Shown: positions 40,934-50,754, counted from the stretch's first letter. The stretch is 64,000 nucleotides of DNA from Luteimonas sp. MC1750 (GCF_016615955.1 NZ_CP067113.1:992001-1056000); one strand, 5' to 3'. Numbers and translations are program-made. The notes: generated from the sequence alone by a model not told the origin.

Positions 40934-41716
40934 TCAGGCGCGCTGCAGCACCAGCTCCAGCACGAACTTGCTGCCGAAGAACGCCAGGACCAGCAGCGCC
41001 ATCGCGGCCAGGGTCCAGTGCACGGCGGTACGGCCGCGCCAACCCTTGCGCCAGCGCCCCAGCAGCAGCACCCCGAACACCAGCCACGACAGCAGGCTGA
41101 GCACGGTCTTGTGCAGCAGGTGCTGCGCCAGCAGGTCGTCGACGAACAGGATGCCGGTCAGCAGGGTCGCGCTCAGCAGCACGAAGCCGGTCGCGATGGT
41201 GCGGAACAGCAGGGTCTCCAGCTCGACCAGGGGCGGCAGCGCGCGCAGCCAGTGGTGGATCTCGCGGCGGCTGAGGGCGCGCTCCTGCAGCCACAGCCCG
41301 ACCGCGAGCAGCGCCGCGACCGCCAGGGTCGCGTAGGCGAGCAGGGCCATCCAGGCATGCAGCTGCAGGCGCCAGTCCAGCGGCTCCGGGGGACGATGGC
41401 CGTGCAGATGGGTTGCCACCAGCGCCGCGGAGGCGAGCGGGAACACCACCATCCCGAGCGTGGCCATGCGCCCACGCGCGCCCACCGCCGTGGTCAGCAC
41501 CGCCATGCCGAGGGTCACCAGCGACAGCGCGGCGTAGAAGTGCATGTCGGCGCCGCCGATCTGGCGCCAGGCAAATACGTGCTCGGCCGCATGCATCACC
41601 AGCGCGACCGCCGCGGCCGGCAGCCAGGCGCGGCCCGCGCCGCCGCGGCGGACTTCCGCCACCAGCAGGCCGGTGGCCAGGAGATACAGCGCGACGGCGG
41701 CGAGCACGGCAATCAT
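40934..41716 (-). CDS. ypjD: Inner-membrane protein of cytochrome c assembly family (YpjD-like)
   Basis: 260 aa with eight predicted membrane helices and conserved His in the CcsA/HemX pattern (LVMHAAEHVFAWRQ, LQLHAWMALLAYA, LLHKTVLSLLSWLVFG). In many gammaproteobacteria this gene lies divergent from ffh; here the molybdopterin operon separates the two. Precise role unknown; E. coli YpjD has been linked to metal tolerance. A true haem-export function is not established. Confidence 0.85.
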   Translation of the reverse strand: MIAVLAAVALYLLATGLLVAEVRRGGAGRAWLPAAAVALVMHAAEHVFAWRQIGGADMHFYAALSLVTLGMAVLTTAVGARGRMATLGMVVFPLASAALVATHLHGHRPPEPLDWRLQLHAWMALLAYATLAVAALLAVGLWLQERALSRREIHHWLRALPPLVELETLLFRTIATGFVLLSATLLTGILFVDDLLAQHLLHKTVLSLLSWLVFGVLLLGRWRKGWRGRTAVHWTLAAMALLVLAFFGSKFVLELVLQRA

Positions 41717-41779
41717 CCGCGCAGTTTCGCATACGGACTCTCCGGCTGAACGCGCACCGCGGTCGGCGCGCGGAGCGGC

Positions 41780-41926
41780 TATGCTGGCGGCAAGCGGAGC
41801 CCTGGCTCCGCGACTCCAAGCCCGGCGGCCTGTGTCCTCACGGATATGGCTCCCGGGCCGTGGCCTCCGGGCCACCGGGTCGGACTGGAAACGGACCGGC
41901 CTCCCTGTATCGGAATGGAGCACAAC
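41780..41926 (+). promoter_or_regulatory. Structured moaA leader, candidate Moco riboswitch
   Basis: A weak -10 box TATGCT (41780-41785) would start transcription near 41792, giving about 135 nt of leader, the size of known Moco (molybdenum-cofactor) riboswitches. The leader holds a palindrome GCGGAGCC/GGCTCCGC (41794-41811), a closing helix GATATGG/CTGTATC (41843-41849 with 41905-41911), inside it a perfect hairpin GTGGCC-TCCG-GGCCAC (41860-41875), and a GGAAAC loop segment. The closing helix ends 6 nt before GGAG of moaA. The gene context fits; the motif match was not computed. Confidence 0.4.
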
Positions 41927-42907
41927 ATGGTGGCCCTGGTCGACCGGTTCGGACGGTCGTTCCCGTATCTGCGCCTCTCGCTGACGGAGGCGTGCAACTA
42001 CAGCTGCAGCTACTGCCTGCCGGACGGCTATCGCGCGGAGGGCCGCGCGCGCTTCCTCGAGCCCGACGAGATCCGGCGCCTGGTCCGCGGCTTCGCGGCG
42101 CTCGGCATGAGCAAGCTGCGCCTGACCGGTGGCGAGCCGACGTTGCGCAAGGACCTGCTGCCGATCATCTCGACGGTCGCCACCGTACCGGGCATCCGCC
42201 GCGTCGCTATCACCACCAATGGCACCCACCTGCCGCGCCATGTCCGCGCGTGGCGCGAGGCCGGCCTGACCGCGCTCAACGTCAGCCTCGACACCCTCGA
42301 TGCCGGGCGGTTCCGCGAGATCACCGGCCACGACCGCTTCGCCGAGGTCACCGAAGGCGTCGAGCTGGCGCTTGGGCTCGGCTTCGACTCGGTCAAGCTC
42401 AACGCCGTCCTGCTGCGTGGCCGCAACGACGACGAGCTGCCCGCGTGGTTCGACTACCTGCGCGGGCGCGACGTCGCGATCCGCTTCATCGAGCTGATGC
42501 GCACCGGCGACAACCTCGACTTCTTCGAGCGCCACCACCTGCGCGCGGAAGCGATCGAGCAGCAGCTGCTGGCCGCCGGCTGGTCGCTGCGCCCGCGCGC
42601 GCCCGACGCCGGCCCCGCGCGCGAGTACGCCCACCCCGACTATCGCGGCCGCGTGGGCATCATCGCGCCGTACTCGAAGGACTTCTGCGCCGGCTGCAAC
42701 CGCCTGCGGGTCACCGCGCGCGGCGACCTGCGCCTGTGCCTGTTCGGCGACTTCGGCATCGGCCTGCGTCCGCTGCTGCAGTCCGACGACGACTTCGACG
42801 CGCTGGTCGCGCGTATCAGCACCCAGCTCGGCCTCAAGGCCGCCGGCCACGGCCTGCACCAGGGCCAGACCGGTCTCACCCCGCACCTGGCATCCATCGG
42901 AGGATGA
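41927..42907 (+). CDS. moaA: GTP 3',8-cyclase MoaA
   Basis: 326 aa radical-SAM enzyme for the first step of molybdopterin synthesis. Radical-SAM cluster CNYSCSYC (C-X3-C-X2-C) near residue 22, GGEPTLRKDL, and the C-terminal second cluster (FCAGCNRLRV with a later C). The ATG at 41927 has GGAG 6 nt upstream; an in-frame ATG at 41915 overlaps that ribosome site. The stop overlaps the next gene (ATGA). Confidence 0.96.
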   Translation: MVALVDRFGRSFPYLRLSLTEACNYSCSYCLPDGYRAEGRARFLEPDEIRRLVRGFAALGMSKLRLTGGEPTLRKDLLPIISTVATVPGIRRVAITTNGTHLPRHVRAWREAGLTALNVSLDTLDAGRFREITGHDRFAEVTEGVELALGLGFDSVKLNAVLLRGRNDDELPAWFDYLRGRDVAIRFIELMRTGDNLDFFERHHLRAEAIEQQLLAAGWSLRPRAPDAGPAREYAHPDYRGRVGIIAPYSKDFCAGCNRLRVTARGDLRLCLFGDFGIGLRPLLQSDDDFDALVARISTQLGLKAAGHGLHQGQTGLTPHLASIGG

Positions 42908-43929
42908 GCCACAGCATGGCGCACGAAAGCCCGACCCAAGACAGCCCGGCCGCCTTCCACATGGCCGACATCCGCAACAAGCGCGCGACCCGCCGGCGCG
43001 CGGTGGCCGTGGGCGAGCTGCTCGCCGGCGCGGCCGCCTTCCCGCTGATCGTCGGCCGCCGCCTGCCCAAGGGCGATGCGCTGGTGATGGCCGAAGTGGC
43101 CGGCCTGCAGGGCGCGAAGATGGCGTCCGCGCTGATGCCGCTGTGCCATCCGCTGCCGCTGGAGCTGGTACGGGTGCGCTGCGTGCCGGTGGCGGCGCGC
43201 AACGCCATCCGCGTGTACTGCGAATGCGCCACCGAGGCGCGCACCGGCGTGGAGATGGAAGCGCTGGCAGGTGCCAATGCCGCGCTGCTGACGCTCTATG
43301 ACCTGACCAAGCCGGTGGAGCCGGCGCTGGCCATCGGCGGCATCCGCCTGCTGTTCAAGGAAGGCGGCAAGAGCGGCCTGTGGCTGCACCCCGAGGGCAT
43401 GGACGACGACGAGCGGATGCACTACCGGCCGCGCGACATCGCGCCGCTGGCCGACGTGCCCTGCGCGGTGCTGACGCTGAGCGACCGCGCGAGCCGCGGC
43501 GAGTACAAGGACATGTCCGGGCCGGCGCTGGTCGACGGCCTGCGGAGGCTGGGCGCACGCGTGCCCGAGGCCGAGGTGCTGCCCGACGGCGTCGAACCGC
43601 TGGCCGGACGCCTGCGCGCGCTGGCCGGCGAGGGCGTGCGCATCACGCTGTGCACCGGCGGCACCGGGCTCGGCCCGAACGACGCGACGCCGGAAGCGCT
43701 GCGCGCGGTGGCCGACCGCCGCATCGACGGCCTGGCCGAGATGTTCCGCAGCGAAAGCGCGAAGCACACGCCGATGGCCTGGCTGAGCCGCGCCGAGGTG
43801 GTCCAGGTCGGGCGGATGCTGGTGTTCGCGCTGCCGGGCAGCGAGCGCGCGGCGAAGCAGGGCATGGACATCCTGGCGCCGCTGCTCGCGCACGCGCTGG
43901 CGATGGTCGATGGCGGGGGCCACGCGTGA
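42904..43929 (+). CDS. moaCB: Bifunctional MoaC/MoaB molybdopterin protein
   Basis: 341 aa fusion. MoaC domain (about 15-165; cyclic pyranopterin synthase) with GDALVMAEVAGLQGAKMASA, LCHPLPLE, ARTGVEMEALAGAN and KEGGKSG; MoaB/MogA-type domain (about 175-335; molybdopterin adenylyltransferase fold) with LTLSDRASRGEYKDMSGP and CTGGTGLGPNDATPEA. The same fusion is known in other gammaproteobacteria. It starts in the moaA stop and ends in the moeA GTG. Confidence 0.95.
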   Translation: MSHSMAHESPTQDSPAAFHMADIRNKRATRRRAVAVGELLAGAAAFPLIVGRRLPKGDALVMAEVAGLQGAKMASALMPLCHPLPLELVRVRCVPVAARNAIRVYCECATEARTGVEMEALAGANAALLTLYDLTKPVEPALAIGGIRLLFKEGGKSGLWLHPEGMDDDERMHYRPRDIAPLADVPCAVLTLSDRASRGEYKDMSGPALVDGLRRLGARVPEAEVLPDGVEPLAGRLRALAGEGVRITLCTGGTGLGPNDATPEALRAVADRRIDGLAEMFRSESAKHTPMAWLSRAEVVQVGRMLVFALPGSERAAKQGMDILAPLLAHALAMVDGGGHA

Positions 43930-45191
43930 GCGGCGCGGTCAGCCACGAGGAGGCGCTGGCGCTGATCCTGCACGAGGCCGCGCCGTTCGCGGTCGAGCAC
44001 CGGAGCCTGGCCGAGGCCGCCGGCCTGGTGCTGGCGGAGGACGTGGTGGCGGGCGCCGACCTGCCGCCATTCGACAATTCCGCGATGGACGGGTTCGCGC
44101 TTCTCGCCGACGGCAGGGCGCTGCCGGCGGGTACGGAGCTCGAGGTCGCCGGCTCGCAGGTCGCCGGCGACGAGGCGTCGCACGCCGCGGGCGCCGGGGC
44201 CTGGGAAATCATGACCGGCGCGCGCATGCCCGGCGGCCTGGACAGTGTCGTGCCGGTGGAACGCGTCGAGGTGCTGGCGCGCGACGGCGACGGGCGCGCG
44301 CGCCGCATCCGGCTCACGGCCGACGTGCAGCCCGGCGACAACGTGCGCCTGCGCGGGCAGGACGTCGAGCGCGGGACGACCGTGCTCACGGCCGGCCGGG
44401 CGGTGGATGCCGCCGCGGTGATGGTGCTGGCCTCGCTGGGTGTCGACCAGGTCGCGGTGCGGCGACGGCCACGGGTGGCCGTGCTCAACACCGGGCGCGA
44501 ACTGGTCGATGATCCCCGCCGGCCCCTGTCCTCGGGCGAGATCCGCAACAGCAACGGGCCCTTCCTCGCCGCGCGCGTGGACGCCGCGGGCGCGGAGCTG
44601 GTGCTGCGCGAGACGGTGACCGACGAGCCGGCGGACTTCCTCGCCGCCCTCGGGCGTGCCCTGGCGGCCGGTGCCGACGTGGTGCTCAGCACCGGCGCGG
44701 TGTCGATGGGCCGCCATGACTTCGTGCCGGATGCGCTGCGCGGCATCGGCGCCGACATCCGCTTCCACAAGGTCGACATCCGCCCCGGGCGGCCGCTGCT
44801 GTTCGCCCGCCTGGCCGGCGGCCAGCTGTATTTCGGGCTGCCCGGCAATCCGGCCTCGGCCGCGGTCGGCCTGCGCTTCTTCGCCGAGGCGGCGCTGCGG
44901 GCGTTCACCGGCCTGGCGCCCGAGCGCCCGCTGTGGATGCCGCTGGCCGCGCCCTGGCAGAAGCGCGCCGCGCTCCGCTTCCACCTGAAGGCGCGGGTCG
45001 AGCTGGCCGACGGCGTGGTGCGCGCGCGGGTGCTGCACGGGCAGGAGTCGTTCAAGGTGCAGCCGCTGATCGATGCCAATGCGTGGATCGTGGTGCCTGC
45101 AGCCACGATGGCCTTTGCGGCCGGCGACATGGTGGAGGTCTACGCACCCGGGCATGCCGAGGGCCTGAAGTTCGAGGAGGTGGCGCGATGA
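43926..45191 (+). CDS. moeA: Molybdopterin molybdenumtransferase MoeA
   Basis: 421 aa; inserts molybdate into adenylylated molybdopterin. Motifs PPFDNSAMDGFAL, GARMPGGLDSVVPVE, SSGEIRNSNG, STGAVSMGRHDFVP and GLPGNPASA. GTG start overlapping the previous stop (GTGA); its stop overlaps moaD (ATGA). Confidence 0.96.
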   Translation: MSGAVSHEEALALILHEAAPFAVEHRSLAEAAGLVLAEDVVAGADLPPFDNSAMDGFALLADGRALPAGTELEVAGSQVAGDEASHAAGAGAWEIMTGARMPGGLDSVVPVERVEVLARDGDGRARRIRLTADVQPGDNVRLRGQDVERGTTVLTAGRAVDAAAVMVLASLGVDQVAVRRRPRVAVLNTGRELVDDPRRPLSSGEIRNSNGPFLAARVDAAGAELVLRETVTDEPADFLAALGRALAAGADVVLSTGAVSMGRHDFVPDALRGIGADIRFHKVDIRPGRPLLFARLAGGQLYFGLPGNPASAAVGLRFFAEAALRAFTGLAPERPLWMPLAAPWQKRAALRFHLKARVELADGVVRARVLHGQESFKVQPLIDANAWIVVPAATMAFAAGDMVEVYAPGHAEGLKFEEVAR

Positions 45192-45448
45192 GGGTGGTCG
45201 TGAGCCTGTTTGGTGCGTTTCGCGAGCACGACCCCGCCGCGAGGCTGGAACTGGACCTGCCCGACGGGGCGCGCGTCGCCGACCTGCGCGAGGCGCTCGA
45301 CCGCCATGGGCGCGAACACTGGCCGGCGTACCGGCCCGAGCTGCTCAAGGCCTCGGCGTTTGCGAGCGAGACCACGCTGCTGCGCGACGCCGAGCAGGTG
45401 CCCGATGGCGTGCCGATGGCGGTGCTGCCGCCGGTGAGCGGAGGCTGA
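45188..45448 (+). CDS. moaD: Molybdopterin synthase sulfur-carrier subunit MoaD
   Basis: 86 aa ubiquitin-like protein; its C-terminal Gly-Gly (PPVSGG) carries the thiocarboxylate used by molybdopterin synthase. Overlaps moeA by 4 bp; moaE follows after 2 bp. Confidence 0.95.
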   Translation: MRVVVSLFGAFREHDPAARLELDLPDGARVADLREALDRHGREHWPAYRPELLKASAFASETTLLRDAEQVPDGVPMAVLPPVSGG

Positions 45449-45450
45449 GC

Positions 45451-45936
45451 ATGGAGCGCTTCCACTGTGCGGTCAGCGACATCGCCGGCGGCCCGCTGGA
45501 TCCGGCGGCGGCGATCGCCTTCGTGTCCGATCCGGGCTTCGGCGGCATGACCATGTTCGCCGGCCGCGTGCGCGACCTGAACCACGGCCGGGTCGTCACC
45601 GGTGTCAGCTACGACATGTTCGAGCCGCTGGCGCTGACCGGCTTCCGCGCCATCTGCGAGGACATGGACGCGCGCTTCGGGCCGAAGGTGAAGCTCTACG
45701 TGGCGCATGCCAGGGGACGGCTGGGGGTCGGCGACCTGGCGGTGGTGATCGCCGCCGGCACCCCGCACCGCGACGAGGCCTTCCGCGCCTGCCGCGAGCT
45801 GATCGAGCGGGTCAAGCACACCAGCCCGATCTGGAAGCAGGAGCACTACCTGGACGGCGACAGCGTGTGGAGCGAGGGCTGCTCGCTGTGCGGCGTGGAC
45901 GACGCGTCGCCCGCGGCGGAGCCCGGACCGCGATGA
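45451..45936 (+). CDS. moaE: Molybdopterin synthase catalytic subunit MoaE
   Basis: 161 aa; converts cyclic pyranopterin monophosphate to molybdopterin with MoaD. Motifs FAGRVRDLNHGRVV, HARGRLGVGDLAVV, HRDEAFRACRELIERVK and the active-site Lys in PIWKQEHY. C-terminal extension has CSLCG. Its stop overlaps the next gene. Confidence 0.95.
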   Translation: MERFHCAVSDIAGGPLDPAAAIAFVSDPGFGGMTMFAGRVRDLNHGRVVTGVSYDMFEPLALTGFRAICEDMDARFGPKVKLYVAHARGRLGVGDLAVVIAAGTPHRDEAFRACRELIERVKHTSPIWKQEHYLDGDSVWSEGCSLCGVDDASPAAEPGPR

Positions 45937-46286
45937 AGGTCCAGCTGCAGGGCCAGTCGTTGCGACTGCGGATCGACGAGGACGAGCTGGCGCGTCTCCT
46001 GGATGGCGGGGTGGTGGCGAACGAGACCCGGGCCCCGGGCGCTGCATTGGGGCACTTCCTGCGCATCGTCGAGGGCGCGGCAGCGACCTTCGCCGTCGGC
46101 TCCGACGGCTGGCACATCGGCTTGCCCGATGACGACCTCCGTGGCTACGTCGCCGGTCTGCCTTCCCGGGATGCCCTGGAGTTCACGCTGGGCGGGGGCG
46201 ACGCCGCTCTCGCGCTCGCCTTCGAGGTCGACGTCCGCGACAGCGTCCGCCGCCGCGGCCCGCCACCGCGCCGCCGACCCCGGTAA
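45933..46286 (+). CDS. Hypothetical protein at end of moa operon
   Basis: 117 aa, not recognised. A soluble-looking alpha/beta protein ([34 protein letters not shown]) with an Arg/Pro-rich C-terminus. It overlaps moaE by 4 bp, so it belongs to the molybdopterin operon. The last codons and TAA stop are the first unit of a 9-bp minisatellite, whose next two units also give in-frame TAA and whose remaining units stay open in this frame. Length may therefore vary among strains. Confidence 0.75.
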   Translation: MKVQLQGQSLRLRIDEDELARLLDGGVVANETRAPGAALGHFLRIVEGAAATFAVGSDGWHIGLPDDDLRGYVAGLPSRDALEFTLGGGDAALALAFEVDVRDSVRRRGPPPRRRPR

Positions 46287-46439
46287 CCCCGGTAACCCCG
46301 GTAACCCCGGCAACCGCGGCAATCGCGGAACCCGCGGAACCCCCGGAACCCCCGGAACCCCCGGAACCCGCGGAACCCCCGGAACCCCCGGAACCCCCGG
46401 AACCCCCGCACCCCCCGGACCCCCCGCACCCCCCACCCT
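46278..46439. repeat. 9-bp minisatellite, 18 units
   Basis: Eighteen consecutive 9-bp units fill 162 bp. Units 1-3 are CCCCGGTAA, then CCCCGGCAA and CCGCGGCAA; units 7-14 are mainly CCCCGGAAC with CCGCGGAAC variants; the last ones degenerate to CCCCGCACC. Being a multiple of three, copy changes keep reading frame. Lies between the moa operon and a REP-like repeat. Confidence 0.93.
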
Positions 46440-46551
46440 GTAGGAGCGGCTACAGCCGCGATCGCCCTGCGTGGTCCTGCGGGCATCGTCATGGGCATGA
46501 CCAGGTGCGTCCTCCCTGTCGGCGATCGCGGCTGTAGCCGCTCCTACAGGG
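46436..46551. repeat. 31-bp perfect inverted repeat, REP-like family copy 2
   Basis: Arms at 46436-46466 and 46521-46551 around 54 bp; core TAGGAGCGGCTACAGCC. Same family as the element after lspA, differing in the central palindrome. Directly abuts the minisatellite and precedes the ffh promoter. Confidence 0.88.
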
Positions 46552-46594
46552 GGGAGCCGGGGCCGGGCCGGGCGTCGGCTTACGGGCCGAAAGC

Positions 46595-46600
46595 TATACT
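46595..46600 (+). promoter_or_regulatory. -10 box of ffh
   Basis: TATACT, 32 nt upstream of the ffh ATG; no convincing -35. Confidence 0.5.
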
Positions 46601-46632
46601 TGCCGGTCCAACGCCCCACGCAGGTCCACCGC

Positions 46633-48000
46633 ATGTTCGAGTCCCTCACCCAGCGCCTCTCCGGCACCATCGAGCGCCTGCGCGGCCGCGGCCGGCTGAC
46701 CGAGGAGAACATCCGCGAGGCCACCCGCGAGGTGCGCATCGCGCTGCTCGAGGCCGACGTCGCGCTGCCCGTGGTGCAGGCCCTGATCGAGCGCATCAAG
46801 GTGCGCGCGGTTGGCCAGGAAGTGCTCAAGTCGCTGACGCCGGGCCAGGCGCTGATCAAGGTCGTGCGCGACGAGCTGACCGCGGTCATGGGTGCCGCCG
46901 CCGCGGACCTCAACCTCAACGTGCCGGCGCCGGCGGTCATCCTGATGGCCGGCCTGCAGGGCGCGGGCAAGACCACCACCGTTGGCAAGCTCGCGAAGCT
47001 GCTGAAGGAAAAGCGCAAGAAGAAGGTGATGGTGGTCAGCGCCGACGTCTACCGGCCGGCCGCCATCGCCCAGCTGGAAACGCTGGCGAAGCAGGTCGAC
47101 GTGCGCTTTTTCCCGTCCGACGCCGCGCAGAAGCCGGTCGACATCGTCCGCGCCGCGATCGAGGACGCCCGCCGGTCCTTCATCGATGTGCTGCTGGTCG
47201 ACACCGCCGGCCGCCTCGCGATCGACGAGGCGATGATGGCCGAGATCAAGGCGTTGCATGCCGCCGTGAACCCGGTCGAGACCCTGTTCGTGGTCGACGC
47301 CATGACCGGCCAGGACGCGGCCAACACCGCCAAGGCCTTCAGCGAGGCGCTGCCGCTGACCGGCGTGGTGCTGACCAAGACCGACGGCGACGCCCGCGGC
47401 GGCGCGGCGCTCAGCGTGCGCTACATCACTGGCCGGCCGATCAAATTCATCGGCACCGGCGAGAAGGTCGACGGGCTCGACGTCTTCCATCCCGACCGCA
47501 TCGCCAGCCGCATCCTCGACATGGGCGACGTGCTGTCGCTGGTCGAACAGGTGGAAGGGCAGGTCGACAAGGAGAAGGCGCAGAAGCTCGCCGAGAAGGT
47601 TGCCAAGGGCAAGAAGTTCGACCTCAACGACATGCGCGACCAGCTCGAGCAGATGCAGGGCATGGGCGGCATCCACGGCCTGATGGACAAGCTTCCGGGC
47701 ATGGGCCAGGTGCCGGACTCGGTGAAGAACCAGGTCACCGGCAAGGAAGTGCCGCGCATGGTCGCCATCATCAACTCGATGACGAAGAAGGAGCGTCGCA
47801 ACCCGGCGCTGCTGAACGGTTCGCGGCGCAAGCGCATCGCCGCCGGTTCCGGCGTGACGCCGGCCGACGTCAACAAGCTGATGAAGCAGTACCAGCAGAT
47901 GGAAAAGATGATGGCCAAGCTGGGCCGCGGCGGCATGAAGGGCATGATGCGCGGCCTGCAGGGGATGATGGGCGGCCGCGGCGCGATGCCGTTCCGCTGA
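46633..48000 (+). CDS. ffh: Signal recognition particle protein Ffh
   Basis: 455 aa SRP GTPase that targets membrane proteins with 4.5S RNA. N domain (about 1-88), G domain with GLQGAGKTTT, DTAGRLAIDEAMM, TKTDGDARGG, and Met-rich M domain (QLEQMQGMGGIHGLMDKLPG and the C-terminal MMAKLGRGGMKGMM stretch). The ATG at 46633 gives the usual MFESLTQRLSG start; the upstream in-frame ATG lies within the promoter. Confidence 0.97.
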   Translation: MFESLTQRLSGTIERLRGRGRLTEENIREATREVRIALLEADVALPVVQALIERIKVRAVGQEVLKSLTPGQALIKVVRDELTAVMGAAAADLNLNVPAPAVILMAGLQGAGKTTTVGKLAKLLKEKRKKKVMVVSADVYRPAAIAQLETLAKQVDVRFFPSDAAQKPVDIVRAAIEDARRSFIDVLLVDTAGRLAIDEAMMAEIKALHAAVNPVETLFVVDAMTGQDAANTAKAFSEALPLTGVVLTKTDGDARGGAALSVRYITGRPIKFIGTGEKVDGLDVFHPDRIASRILDMGDVLSLVEQVEGQVDKEKAQKLAEKVAKGKKFDLNDMRDQLEQMQGMGGIHGLMDKLPGMGQVPDSVKNQVTGKEVPRMVAIINSMTKKERRNPALLNGSRRKRIAAGSGVTPADVNKLMKQYQQMEKMMAKLGRGGMKGMMRGLQGMMGGRGAMPFR

Positions 48001-48017
48001 GCGCTGGAGCCCGTCGC

Positions 48018-48860
48018 ATGGCGGAGGATCCGGCGGTGCCCAAAGCCCTTGCCACCTCCGCGGACGATCCCGTGGAGGCCGGCCACTTCACCACCATGCA
48101 GATGCGCGCGGGCCGTGTGCAGGGGCGCGACCTGCACCTGCTGCGGCTGCGCCAGGCGTCCGGGCACCTGTGGGGGATCGGTACGGACAAGGGCAAGCTG
48201 CTGCGGGAAATCCGCGATGCCTGTCTGCGGCACGGCGACCGGACCGATCGCACGCTCCGGGTCTGCGTGCGTCCCGGCGGGTCCCGGGTGTCGTCGGACG
48301 ACGACGCGGCCGTCGCTTCGCCGTTCCGGTACGACACGTCGGCACCGGGCGACGCGGTTCGTCTGCTGCGTGTCGACGTCGAGATCGAGCGGCCGCGCAC
48401 CGTTCCCGCATCGCCGCTGCGCGTGCGCAGCCATCACGGCCTTCGCGCCTGCCCGGAAGTGAAACACCTTGCGCTGCAACCCCAGTTCGCGCTGCGCGCG
48501 GAGGCACAGTCCGCCGGTTACGACGATGCACTCCTGGTCGCCCCCGATGGGCGCATCGCCGAAGGCAGCTTCTGGAGCGTCGCCTTCTGGGACGGGGACA
48601 CGGTGACCTGGCCCCTTGCTCCTGCGCTCCCGGGCGTGACCTGGCGGCTGCTGGAGCGTGCGCTCCACGAGGCCCGGATCCCCCAGCAGCGCGTGCCGCT
48701 GCGCCTCGACGAGCTGGCCGGGCAGCGCGCCGCCTTCGCGGTCAATTCGAGCGGAATCCGCGCCATCGCGGCGGTCGATGCCCATGTGTTTCCCGGTGAT
48801 GCCGGGTTCGGCCGCGCGCTGCGGGACCTTCTGGACGCCGTTCCCTGGGACGACCTCTAG
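48018..48860 (+). CDS. PLP-dependent class IV aminotransferase-like protein
   Basis: 280 aa; fold of branched-chain aminotransferase and 4-amino-4-deoxychorismate lyase (PabC). The expected PLP Lys lies in [10 protein letters not shown], and the [20 protein letters not shown] segment matches the conserved EG(S/T)-x-N-type cofactor loop, with Asn replaced. Reaction unknown: folate-type lyase or D-amino acid transaminase are possibilities. It starts 17 bp after ffh, so likely co-transcribed. Confidence 0.75.
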   Translation: MAEDPAVPKALATSADDPVEAGHFTTMQMRAGRVQGRDLHLLRLRQASGHLWGIGTDKGKLLREIRDACLRHGDRTDRTLRVCVRPGGSRVSSDDDAAVASPFRYDTSAPGDAVRLLRVDVEIERPRTVPASPLRVRSHHGLRACPEVKHLALQPQFALRAEAQSAGYDDALLVAPDGRIAEGSFWSVAFWDGDTVTWPLAPALPGVTWRLLERALHEARIPQQRVPLRLDELAGQRAAFAVNSSGIRAIAAVDAHVFPGDAGFGRALRDLLDAVPWDDL

Positions 48861-48909
48861 GCGCGGGACGGGGAGGCGGGGCGGGGTTTCGCGCGGCTTC
48901 GGCCTGGGC

Positions 48910-48915
48910 TACAAT
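48910..48915 (+). promoter_or_regulatory. -10 box of the rpsP operon
   Basis: TACAAT, 48 nt upstream of rpsP; the -35 region is weak. Confidence 0.55.
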
Positions 48916-48963
48916 TCCCGGCTTACCTCGCCATCCTGGCGACTGGGCAACACGGAAACCACC

Positions 48964-49227
48964 ATGGTCAAGATCCGCCTTACCCGCGGCGGCGCCAAGA
49001 AGCGCCCCTTCTACCACATCATCGTCACCGACTCGCGCAGCGCGCGCGACGGCCGCAACATCGAGCGCGTGGGCTACTACAACCCCGTCGCGCAGGGCGC
49101 CGAGCAGCGCGTCGTGCTGGACACCGCCCGCGTCGACCATTGGGTCTCGCAGGGCGCGCAGCTGACCGACAAGGTCCGCGACCTGTACAAGGAAGCGGCC
49201 AAGGCGACGGCGGCAGCCGCCGCCTGA
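48964..49227 (+). CDS. rpsP: 30S ribosomal protein S16
   Basis: 87 aa. Diagnostic start [19 protein letters not shown] and the segment [13 protein letters not shown]. First gene of the conserved rpsP-rimM-trmD-rplS operon; ends in an Ala-rich tail. Confidence 0.98.
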   Translation: MVKIRLTRGGAKKRPFYHIIVTDSRSARDGRNIERVGYYNPVAQGAEQRVVLDTARVDHWVSQGAQLTDKVRDLYKEAAKATAAAAA

Positions 49228-49266
49228 TGTCCGGGCCGCGCCTCCGCGCGCGGCCGCATCCTGCAT

Positions 49267-49779
49267 ATGGACAGCCAAGGGCGCCGCATCCTGCTGGGCA
49301 GGGTCCACGGCGCCTTTGGCGTGCGTGGTGAACTGAAGCTGGAGTCGTTCACCGACCCGGCCCGCACCATCTTCCGCTACCAGCCCTGGATCCTGCGCGA
49401 CGCGCAGGGACGTGAGCGCGAGCTCGAGGGCGTGCGTGGGCGCGACGGCGCGAAGGGACTGGTGGCCACGTTCCCGGGCGTCGAAGACCGCGAGAGTGCC
49501 GACGCCCTGCGCGGCACCGAGGTCTGGGTCCCGCGCGCGGCGCTGCCGCCGCCGGCACCCGGTGAGTACTACTGGGTGGATCTCGAAGGCCTGCGCGTGG
49601 CCACCGTCGAGGGGGTCGACTTCGGCACCGTCTCGCACCTCTTTTCCACTGGCGCCAACGACGTGCTGGTGGCGCGTGGCGATCGCGAACGCATGATCCC
49701 GTTCGTGACCCCGGACTACGTGGTGTCGGTCGACTTCGAGGCCGGCCTGGTCACGGTCGACTGGGACCCGGAGTTCTAG
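49267..49779 (+). CDS. rimM: 16S rRNA-processing protein RimM
   Basis: 170 aa 30S maturation factor. N-terminal barrel ([20 protein letters not shown]) and C-terminal PRC-barrel ([30 protein letters not shown]). ATG 39 bp after rpsP; trmD follows after one base. Confidence 0.96.
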   Translation: MDSQGRRILLGRVHGAFGVRGELKLESFTDPARTIFRYQPWILRDAQGRERELEGVRGRDGAKGLVATFPGVEDRESADALRGTEVWVPRAALPPPAPGEYYWVDLEGLRVATVEGVDFGTVSHLFSTGANDVLVARGDRERMIPFVTPDYVVSVDFEAGLVTVDWDPEF

Positions 49780-49780
49780 C

Positions 49781-50623
<843 letters not shown>

Positions 50624-50656
50624 GCCGGGCGCTGGCGCGGCCCGTCGGAATCGGGG

Positions 50657-50662
50657 TAGAAT
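50657..50662 (+). promoter_or_regulatory. Internal -10 box before rplS
   Basis: TAGAAT 92 nt upstream of rplS, suggesting an additional promoter inside the operon. Confidence 0.4.
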
Positions 50663-50754
50663 GCGCGGCTAGCTGTCACCACGCCAAGACGCGGGTCCAC
50701 GTGCACTCGCGCTACAACAGCCCACAGGGCACTACCAACAGGCATCCAACCACC

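Noticed and set aside
46278..46439. Possible CRISPR array
   Set aside because: Nine-bp units without spacers; a tandem minisatellite, not repeats separated by unique spacers. No other CRISPR-like array was seen.
46003..46443. Collagen-like Gly-Asn-Pro/Gly-Thr-Pro open frame
   Set aside because: It uses a different frame from the coupled 117-aa gene, begins inside it without a ribosome site, and arises from the minisatellite.
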